A stretch of DNA of 28,994 bases from a virus. The stretch lies in the IMG/VR virus record IMGVR_UViG_3300027742_000031, positions 1 through 28,994 of that record; one strand, written 5' to 3'. Position 1 is the stretch's first letter; each line of letters starts with the position of its first letter. The translations under genes were made by a program, and so were the position numbers. The notes under the pieces were generated by a model that searched no databases, was not told the origin of the DNA, and worked only from the letters and a program-made list of their open reading frames with translations. Shown here piece by piece: positions 23,764 through 28,652 of this stretch.

Positions 23764-24507
23764 TCAAAATTTCCTTGATTCGCCGTAGTCGATTTTGCTC
23801 AGGTCGTGTGGTGATTTTTTTGGTTTCGGTTTGATCGGGATTGCTTCGGTGCGAGCCAGCCAGGTGCGAACCGCCGCTGGCCAGGATTTCATTTTATTTT
23901 TTCCGACCTGCCAGCCGTTGGATTCGTAAAAATCAAAAAATCTACTGGCCTCGGTTTCGTCGCCGCGATCCAGCTCGGCCATGTAATTTTTGATCTCGAA
24001 AACCGTGGGCGGGGTGAAGCGCTTGCGCGGAGCTTTTTCTTTTCCCTTTTCTTTTTCTTTATATATATCTGTATCTGTATCTGTATCTGTATGGCATTGC
24101 GCTGGCAATGCGGTCGCATTATCGCTTTCGTTGTTTTTAAAGGGTTTTTTAGGTTCGGTTTTGGTTTCTTTGCTCCACCGTTTGTTTGCGTTCTCAACAT
24201 TTTTCTTAGACTTTTCGTTAAAAAGTTGTAACTCTTGTGTCAGTCTTTCGTTAAAAAGACGTTCGTTTTCCAGTTGAATTACGCCAGAATCGAGCAATGT
24301 TTTCCTGATTTTTTTCCATTTTGCGGGTCTGCATCGAAGGATATTGCAGCACAGATTTTCTTTGTCCGGGAGCATGCCATCCCGTTTCCACATTGCCGCT
24401 AGAATTCTTATATAAGCACCTTCGCACTCAAGGCTCATATCAAAAATGCGCTCATCATCAAGCCAGTCATCAGCGTAAAATGGGAAATAAGGCGCAGAAT
24501 TAGCCAT
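23764..24507 (-). CDS. phage replication protein with DUF1376 domain (O-like)
   Basis: A 247-residue protein. Residues 6 to about 80 form a DUF1376 winged-helix domain (YFPFYADDWLDDERIFDMSLECEGAYIRILAAMWKRDG, cited as residues 7-44), which occurs in phage replication initiators. The middle is a Lys/Glu-rich linker containing a DTDTDTD run coded by tandem hexamers. The C-terminal part (SRFFDFYESNGWQVGKNKMKSWPAAVRTWLART) is the helical segment often found before a DnaC partner. The gene lies where lambda has O, upstream of the helicase loader. The TAATG overlap with the preceding gene shows operon translation. Confidence 0.8.
   Translation of the reverse strand: MANSAPYFPFYADDWLDDERIFDMSLECEGAYIRILAAMWKRDGMLPDKENLCCNILRCRPAKWKKIRKTLLDSGVIQLENERLFNERLTQELQLFNEKSKKNVENANKRWSKETKTEPKKPFKNNESDNATALPAQCHTDTDTDTDIYKEKEKGKEKAPRKRFTPPTVFEIKNYMAELDRGDETEASRFFDFYESNGWQVGKNKMKSWPAAVRTWLARTEAIPIKPKPKKSPHDLSKIDYGESRKF
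24033..24090. repeat. tandem hexamer repeat and pyrimidine tract, candidate replication origin
   Basis: Four perfect ATCTGT units (24067-24090) follow a short TA run (24061-24066) and an almost pure pyrimidine tract (24033-24060), all inside the DUF1376 gene. Lambda carries its origin inside O, as iterons next to an AT-rich, strand-biased segment. The layout here is similar but the repeats are short, so they may only reflect a low-complexity protein linker. Confidence 0.4.
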
Positions 24508-24704
24508 TACTTATTTTCGCCTCGCGCGTCCTCAGAAGGGTTTTTCATTTCCTGAGAGTCCCTATTCGCGGCAAAAAAACGTTTTGCAATCATGGTTTCA
24601 GCGCAATCAAAAGAGACGCCGTTCATCTCAGCGAAATCACAAATAAATTGCCTTTCTTCGGGCGTGTAGAATTGCCCATCTATTATGGTGCTATCCTTTT
24701 CCAT
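24507..24704 (-). CDS. small hypothetical early protein
   Basis: A 65-residue protein with EERQFICDFAEMNGVSFDCAETMIAKRFFAANRDS, mostly helical, and an acidic end. It has AAGAGG directly before ATG 24704 and its stop overlaps the next start as TAATG. It lies between the ribbon-helix-helix gene and the replication initiator. I do not recognise the family. Confidence 0.55.
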   Translation of the reverse strand: MEKDSTIIDGQFYTPEERQFICDFAEMNGVSFDCAETMIAKRFFAANRDSQEMKNPSEDARGENK

Positions 24705-24724
24705 CCTCTTAGTCCCTTCAGTTT

Positions 24725-24916
24725 TTAGTAGATTTTAAATAGCATTTCGCGGCGCTCTTGATCGGGCATTGAAAGGGTCTTTTTAACGATCATACGAAGG
24801 TAAACATTTGGCTTTACTGCCAATCGGTCGGCCTCCTGGAGGATTCGCTCGTAGGTCTCGTCGTCGAATCTTGGGCGCATGTCGTTATGGTTTAGGTCTT
24901 TGGTGTTTATGGTCAT
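24725..24916 (-). CDS. small ribbon-helix-helix regulator, cII position
   Basis: I start at ATG 24916, which has GGGGA nearby; the longer reading from 25048 overlaps cro and its added 44 residues look non-coding. The 63-residue product contains MRPRFDDETYERILQEADRLAVKPNVYLRMIVKKTL (residues 13-48), one strand and two helices as in the Arc/MetJ/CopG fold, with an N-terminal strand that would enter the DNA groove. It follows cro, where lambda has cII, and could control early genes. Function inferred from fold and place. Confidence 0.6.
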   Translation of the reverse strand: MTINTKDLNHNDMRPRFDDETYERILQEADRLAVKPNVYLRMIVKKTLSMPDQERREMLFKIY

Positions 24917-24942
24917 GGTTGTCCCCGTTTGCTTATTGCGTT

Positions 24943-25137
24943 TTAAAAAATCTCTGGGCGCAGTTCTTTGCGCGTTACTTGGCCGCTTGTTGCCTTTTCG
25001 ATCTCGATGGCCCTTTCGGCGGTTATGCGCGTGCGCCCCGTTAGCCATTGGTAAACTAAGCCCTGGGACACCCCGATTCTGGCCCCTAGCTCTTTCTGGG
25101 TTGTCTCTGTGTTTTGGAGATAAGTCTGCAAGTCCAT
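24943..25137 (-). CDS. Cro-like repressor
   Basis: A 64-residue helix-turn-helix protein, the first gene of the early right operon, divergent from cI. The sequence LQNTETTQKELGARIGVSQGLVYQWLTGRTRITAERAIEIEKATSGQVTRKELRPEIF (residues 7-64) holds a complete five-helix HTH of the Cro/YdaS type, with the recognition helix at VSQGLVYQWL, and ends with the common motif VTRKELRP. AAGGCGA precedes ATG 25137. It should bind the operators just upstream and turn off cI during lytic growth. Confidence 0.85.
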   Translation of the reverse strand: MDLQTYLQNTETTQKELGARIGVSQGLVYQWLTGRTRITAERAIEIEKATSGQVTRKELRPEIF

Positions 25138-25148
25138 GTGTTTCGCCT

Positions 25149-25222
25149 TAGTTTATAAACTAGTAACCACTAGGATACCTATTTAAACCGTCAATAGCAA
25201 CGCTAGTGGACTAATTAATAGT
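25149..25222. promoter_or_regulatory. cro/cI operator region (oR-like)
   Basis: The 104 bases between cro and cI are packed with inverted repeats: TAGTTTATAAACTA (25149-25162, perfect), CTAGTAACCACTAG (25160-25173, perfect arms around AACC), TAGCAACGCTA (25195-25205) and ACTA-N5-TAGT (25210-25222). TAGT/ACTA half-sites recur seven times in 74 bases. TAGCAACGCTA occurs again, inverted, at 28602-28612, and the 18 bases 25191-25208 match the complement of 28574-28591 at 17 positions. CI and Cro probably bind here; I cannot say which protein prefers which repeat, and I could not fix the promoters. Confidence 0.75.
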
Positions 25223-25241
25223 AGAGCTTATTATTGCCACC

Positions 25242-26006
25242 ATGAAAAAAGAGAAGAGAAAAATGGACAAGTGGCAGGTTGATGACGCCTACCGACTGAA
25301 GAAGATTTTTTCTGAGCGGTCAGAGCTTAGCCAGGAGGCCTTCGGTGATAAGTTTAAAATTGGCTCCCAAGGGATGATATGGCAGTACCTTAACGCTAGA
25401 ACCCCGCTAAACCTTGCTGCAGCTATTAAGTTTGCGAAAGGGTTAAGAGTTAAGGTTTCCGACTTCAGCCCTAATCTTGCCGAGGAGTTAGCGCAGCCAC
25501 CTGGGAGCGGTCGCACGCAGCACGAGCCCAATGGTGAGCGAACTGACGACTTATATTTATGGGATAGCAATACACCGCTAGGCGAGGATGATGTTGATCT
25601 GCCGCTTCTTGAAGAAGTTGAGCTTTCGGCTGGCAATGGCGTATGCGAGGCGCAAGTAAATTACAATCAAAAAATGCGCTTCTCTAAATCCAGCTTAAGG
25701 CGCTGCAATGTCGATATAAATAATGCAGTTTGCGTAAAAGTCACCGGTAGCAGCATGAGCCCAGTGCTGCCGGATGGCTCTACGGTCGGCATAGACACAT
25801 CAAAAATAAGCATCACGGACGGCAAGATGTATGCGATTGATCACGGAGGCATGCTGCGCGTTAAATACCTTTATCGCATACCTGGCGGCGGAGTTAGAAT
25901 TAAAAGCTTTAATAGTGAAGAGTACGAGGATGAGAGCTACTCTAAGGAGCAGGCTGTAGAGATTAAAATCATTGGGCGAGTGTTTTGGCACTCAGTATTT
26001 TATTGA
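25242..26006 (+). CDS. CI-like repressor with S24 self-cleavage domain
   Basis: A 254-residue repressor that keeps the prophage silent. Residues 14 to 75 are a helix-turn-helix domain (LSQEAFGDKFKIGSQGMIWQYLNAR). A charged linker follows, then a LexA-type peptidase domain from residue 120. The self-cleavage site is A130-G131 (SAGNG), the nucleophile S171 in GSSMSPVLPDG and the general base K208 in LRVKYLY. So RecA-stimulated cleavage after DNA damage should induce the prophage. ATG 25242 has no clear ribosome site; ATG 25263 has a purine-rich AAGAGAAGAGAAAA before it and would give 247 residues. Divergent from cro. Confidence 0.92.
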   Translation: MKKEKRKMDKWQVDDAYRLKKIFSERSELSQEAFGDKFKIGSQGMIWQYLNARTPLNLAAAIKFAKGLRVKVSDFSPNLAEELAQPPGSGRTQHEPNGERTDDLYLWDSNTPLGEDDVDLPLLEEVELSAGNGVCEAQVNYNQKMRFSKSSLRRCNVDINNAVCVKVTGSSMSPVLPDGSTVGIDTSKISITDGKMYAIDHGGMLRVKYLYRIPGGGVRIKSFNSEEYEDESYSKEQAVEIKIIGRVFWHSVFY

Positions 26007-26025
26007 TAAACCAAGGGTGGTCGAA

Positions 26026-26652
26026 ATGAGATTATTAGTATTATCGCTAGTCATGATGTTAGCAGGCTGCGCATCTACAAACATGAGCGCCTATAAAGAT
26101 CCTGAATTTTCTGATACCAAGTACAGCTCATTCGTGGTGATTACGAATTTCAAAAGCCTTACAGATAGAGACTTCCTGGAATCAAGGATGTGCGACAAAC
26201 TCTCTCTTGTTGGCGTTGCATGCAAGAGAGGCCTTGACGTTTTCCCGCCAACAAGAGAGCTTTCTGAAATCAAGTGGATAAAGACTTTCCGGGATAGTGG
26301 AGCCGAGGCATTGATTTTTATTGAGCTTACTGGCGCATACAGTACGCAAACCTACATACCAGAAAGATCCATCACCACGGGAACATTATCATCGTTCGGC
26401 GACACAGCGACATATAGCGGGAAAACAAATACTTATGGTGGGCACGCAATAAGCAAACCGGTCGAGACTTACAAGATAACGGTTATGGATGGCAAGAGCG
26501 GGAAAACAGCGCTGTTGGCAACAAGTGAGACCGGCGGTAACGCAATGGCCAATCAGAACACTTTATCTATTTCGCTAACCTCGAAGTTGATTCAAACGCT
26601 AAGCAGTAATAGTTTGCTTGCAAGTGATGCCGGTGAGCCGCTAGCGCCATAG
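26026..26652 (+). CDS. lipoprotein of the accessory block
   Basis: I start at ATG 26026 because AAGG lies upstream and the sequence begins at once with a lipoprotein signal: MRLLVLSLVMMLAGC with the lipobox LAGC. The mature protein has about 190 residues (of 208 in all) with mixed alpha-beta composition: SSFVVITNFKSLTDRDFLESRMCDKLSLVG, ALIFIELTGAYSTQTYIP, KITVMDGKSGKTALLATSETGGN. The order is strand-helix-strand, like small envelope lipoproteins such as DUF4136-type proteins, but I cannot name the family. It is 19 bases after cI, so it may be co-transcribed from the prophage maintenance promoter and change the envelope of the lysogen, for example to exclude other phages. Confidence 0.65.
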   Translation: MRLLVLSLVMMLAGCASTNMSAYKDPEFSDTKYSSFVVITNFKSLTDRDFLESRMCDKLSLVGVACKRGLDVFPPTRELSEIKWIKTFRDSGAEALIFIELTGAYSTQTYIPERSITTGTLSSFGDTATYSGKTNTYGGHAISKPVETYKITVMDGKSGKTALLATSETGGNAMANQNTLSISLTSKLIQTLSSNSLLASDAGEPLAP

Positions 26653-26727
26653 CGCTGGAACCATGGCGTAACAATATAATGTGGCTGCCAAATATCATCA
26701 GGGAGGCGTAATGAAAACGGAAGCAGT

Positions 26728-27087
26728 TTGATTAAAGCCGCCTGGTTGCTGCTTGCGCTTCCAATGCTAGCCAGCGCCGAGCCTGAGCGCTTCTACCAAG
26801 ACGCCCACTGCAAAGGCAGTAAAGAGCACGTCTTGCATGATAGGACGCGCGTAGACTGCCTCACCGACTCTCACGCTATAGAGTACGACTTTGGCCGCAA
26901 GTGGGCCGAGGCCATAGGCCAGTCTTTGGGTTACGCCTTTGAGACAAACAAAAAGGCCGGCATCGTGCTTATTCTTGAGTCGCGAAAGGATTTAAAATAC
27001 TGGATTAAGCTCAATAGCATTATTGAGCACTACAGATTGCCTATTGATACCCGGAAGATTGAGGCCTGGGACAGGCTGGCTAGATAA
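26728..27087 (+). CDS. exported protein with PD-(D/E)XK nuclease-like motifs
   Basis: A 119-residue protein read from TTG 26728. A signal peptide (MIKAAWLLLALPMLASA, cut before EPERF) is followed by CKGSKEHVLHDRTRVDCLTDSHAIEYDFGRKWAEAIGQSLGYA (residues 28-70). D43, the E52-x-D54-x3-K58 group and Q65-x3-Y69 resemble the catalytic and QxxxY motifs of RecB-type PD-(D/E)XK nucleases, followed by the strand GIVLILES. If active, it would be a nuclease in the periplasm. The start is odd: ATG 26711 has a good ribosome site (GGGAGG) but its frame stops after six codons at TGA 26729, overlapping the TTG as TTGA. One extra T in TTT 26727-26729 would join both into MKTEAVLIKAAW. Confidence 0.6.
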   Translation: MIKAAWLLLALPMLASAEPERFYQDAHCKGSKEHVLHDRTRVDCLTDSHAIEYDFGRKWAEAIGQSLGYAFETNKKAGIVLILESRKDLKYWIKLNSIIEHYRLPIDTRKIEAWDRLAR

Positions 27088-27320
27088 TAAGTAAGTCTTT
27101 GAGATAGAGGCGCCTTACGTTTAAGCAGCTGCTCTACATAAGCCTTATCCTCGCCTACACAAGCATCATAAACGTAATCCACTATTTGGCTATGTAGCTT
27201 TTCCTTCGCTTCTTCGAGTGTATCACCCTGCGCAGCCAGGCATAAATCAATACACACGGCCACCCAAAGGCCATCTTTTTTAGTGGCATAAGCTCTAAGA
27301 ATTAGGTTGTTGACATGCAT
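27030..27320 (-). CDS. HicB-like protein, without a HicA partner
   Basis: A 96-residue protein. Residues 5 to 50 (LILRAYATKKDGLWVAVCIDLCLAAQGDTLEEAKEKLHSQI, cited by span) have the strand-strand-helix pattern of HicB/DUF1902 proteins, which fold like a degraded RNase H and act as antitoxins to HicA. No HicA-type toxin lies next to it and no DNA-binding tail is obvious; the C-terminal 40 residues are a basic, hydrophobic helix (LKRKAPLSQRLTYYLASL). AAGGAG precedes ATG 27320. Its 3' end overlaps that of the exported nuclease-like gene by 58 bases, tail to tail. Confidence 0.65.
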   Translation of the reverse strand: MHVNNLILRAYATKKDGLWVAVCIDLCLAAQGDTLEEAKEKLHSQIVDYVYDACVGEDKAYVEQLLKRKAPLSQRLTYYLASLSQASIFRVSIGNL

Positions 27321-27423
27321 GATTACTCCTTGTCAATAAGCGCCGATCTGGCCGCGCCGAGGATTGTTTTTTACGCTAACCACATGATTTAGGTATATGC
27401 TTACAATATAGCGCGATTTATTG

Positions 27424-27452
27424 TTGAATTATTTTTAGAATAACTATCTAAT
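27424..27452 (+). promoter_or_regulatory. candidate promoter of the Panacea operon
   Basis: TTGAAT (27424-27429), a 17-base spacer and TCTAAT (27447-27452) form a sigma70-type promoter in an AT-rich gap. GGAG (27466-27469) and ATG 27475 follow at normal distances. No operator is obvious. Confidence 0.6.
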
Positions 27453-27474
27453 TCGCGCACCATACGGAGCTCAT

Positions 27475-28035
27475 ATGCTAGTCACAAGAGAGCGCGATAA
27501 AATGTTTCACGCGCTCATTTACTTTACCAAAAATGTGCAAAAGCCAGGGAAAACAAAGCTCTTCAAGTTGCTTAATTTCTTGGACTTCTCTCATTTTGAA
27601 AAAACAGGCCGCTCGGTTACAGGCCTGGAGTATTCTGCGTGGGAAAGAGGGCCTGTGCCTACCGAGCTATATGAAGAATGGAAATCTCCTACCCCAGAGT
27701 TTATAACGCATTGCTATAAAGAGCAGGTCAAAGCAGGTTCTTTTACGCGCCAAGTGCTGAAGCCCAGGCATAGTTTTAATGAAAAGTTCTTTTCGAAATA
27801 TGAATTGAAGCTAATGAAGAGCCTGGCCAAACAGCACTTTAATGATAACGCCGATGAAATGTCAGAGCTATCGCACTTCGACACAGGCTGCTGGGCTGAA
27901 GTCTGGAATAGCGGCGAAGGTTCCGGTGAGCGCATCCCTTATGAGTTAGTGTTGCTGCGTAGAAATAATAATGCCGACAAAGCCGTTATGGAGCGGCACA
28001 CAGAAGACCTGGAAATACGGAATAATTACGCATGA
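27475..28035 (+). CDS. Panacea-domain (SocA/DUF4065-like) antitoxin
   Basis: A 186-residue protein of the Panacea family, known from work on SocA and PanA as antitoxins that pair with many unrelated toxins. The motif appears over residues 9-70: KMFHALIYFTKNVQKPGKTKLFKLLNFLDFSHFEKTGRSVTGLEYSAWERGPVPTELYEEW (cited by span), with the typical K-x-K-LFKLLNFLDF helix and the Y-x-A-W-x-x-GPVP turn. The remainder is helical and holds the conserved LSHFDTG-W pattern (about residue 132). GGAG precedes ATG 27475. The next gene starts inside its stop (ATGA), as in toxin-antitoxin pairs with antitoxin first. Confidence 0.82.
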   Translation: MLVTRERDKMFHALIYFTKNVQKPGKTKLFKLLNFLDFSHFEKTGRSVTGLEYSAWERGPVPTELYEEWKSPTPEFITHCYKEQVKAGSFTRQVLKPRHSFNEKFFSKYELKLMKSLAKQHFNDNADEMSELSHFDTGCWAEVWNSGEGSGERIPYELVLLRRNNNADKAVMERHTEDLEIRNNYA

Positions 28036-28451
28036 TTCCCGTTGTGGGTGACGTGTTATTTGATGAAGAGTTCGTGTTCTCTGATGGCAAAAAAGGCAAG
28101 AAGTGGTTCGTGGTTCTCGCTGATGTAGGCGATGATACCAGCAATATCTATGTTGCCAGGGCCACATCAAAAGAAAAATCTCCCAAGGTTGAAGCGTGTC
28201 ATTTAGACGATTTTGAGCCTGTTTATTTTTTGCCTGCAGGAAAAACCTTTAAGGTTGATACATGGCTGCAATTCGACCAAGTTCTAATATTCGATTTCTC
28301 CAGGGCAGAACGGCTCAAGCGCGCCTCATTCAGCAATAAGCAGCTCAGCATGCCAACTATGCACAAAGTCATTAGCTGCGCGGCGCAAAGCGATCATATA
28401 GACGGCTACACCGAAGAGGCCCTGCTTAAGCAAGCCGAAATATTCAAATAG
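28032..28451 (+). CDS. putative toxin partner of the Panacea antitoxin
   Basis: A 139-residue protein coupled by ATGA to the antitoxin gene. The start, VGDVLFDEEFVFSDGKKGKKWFVVLADVGDDTSNIYVARATSK (residues 5-47), resembles the SH3-like barrel of MazF/PemK-type proteins (GD-V/L near the N terminus, then a strand and a T/S pair), but lacks an obvious full MazF active site. The C terminus is helical (MHKVISCAAQSDHIDGYTEEALLKQAEIF). In Panacea systems the toxin is highly variable, so the true activity cannot be read from sequence; an RNase or a MazF-fold relative is possible. The strong terminator 50 bases downstream closes the operon. Confidence 0.7.
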   Translation: MIPVVGDVLFDEEFVFSDGKKGKKWFVVLADVGDDTSNIYVARATSKEKSPKVEACHLDDFEPVYFLPAGKTFKVDTWLQFDQVLIFDFSRAERLKRASFSNKQLSMPTMHKVISCAAQSDHIDGYTEEALLKQAEIFK

Positions 28452-28501
28452 CCCCCTCTTATACCCCAAACCCATAACCCGCCTCACGCAGGCACCTCAT
28501 G

Positions 28502-28523
28502 CCCGCACTACGCGGGTTTTTTT
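28502..28523 (+). terminator. strong intrinsic terminator after the toxin gene
   Basis: CCCGC and GCGGG (28502-28506 and 28512-28516) form a GC-rich stem followed by seven Ts. A second pair, GCAGGCAC (28487-28494) and GTGCCTGC (28524-28531), flanks it as an outer stem. It insulates the cI-side accessory block from the pL-like promoter. Confidence 0.88.
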
Positions 28524-28573
28524 GTGCCTGCTGGGTTGCTTTAATCGATCAATGTGAAAATAAATAACAAAAA

Positions 28574-28614
28574 CACTAGCATTGCTATTGATCTATAGTA
28601 ATAGCGTTGCTAGT
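28574..28614. promoter_or_regulatory. oL/pL-like operator pair and promoter
   Basis: Two copies of TAGC-N3-GCTA, at 28577-28587 (TAGCATTGCTA) and 28602-28612 (TAGCGTTGCTA), have centres 25 bases apart. They also form the arms of a larger inverted repeat, ACTAGCATTGCTATT against AATAGCGTTGCTAGT, which match at 13 of 15 positions. The second is the exact complement of TAGCAACGCTA between cro and cI. TTGATC (28588-28593) and TAGTAT (28611-28616), spaced by 17 bases, could be a promoter reading right. This matches oL/pL in lambda: CI-controlled, on the far side of cI from cro. Confidence 0.75.
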
Positions 28615-28652
28615 ATATTCCCATGCCTAACCAACAACGCACGGAGCAAAGC

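Noticed and set aside
24917-25048. Longer N-terminal reading of the ribbon-helix-helix gene
   Set aside because: The extra 44 residues overlap cro, are very basic and featureless, and a good start with GGGGA upstream exists at 24916.
25189-25194. TTGACG on the minus strand as the -35 of the cro promoter
   Set aside because: No acceptable -10 lies 16 to 18 bases further on, so I did not annotate a specific promoter there.
27030-27320. Full HicAB toxin-antitoxin module
   Set aside because: No HicA-like small double-stranded RNA-binding-fold gene is present on either side.
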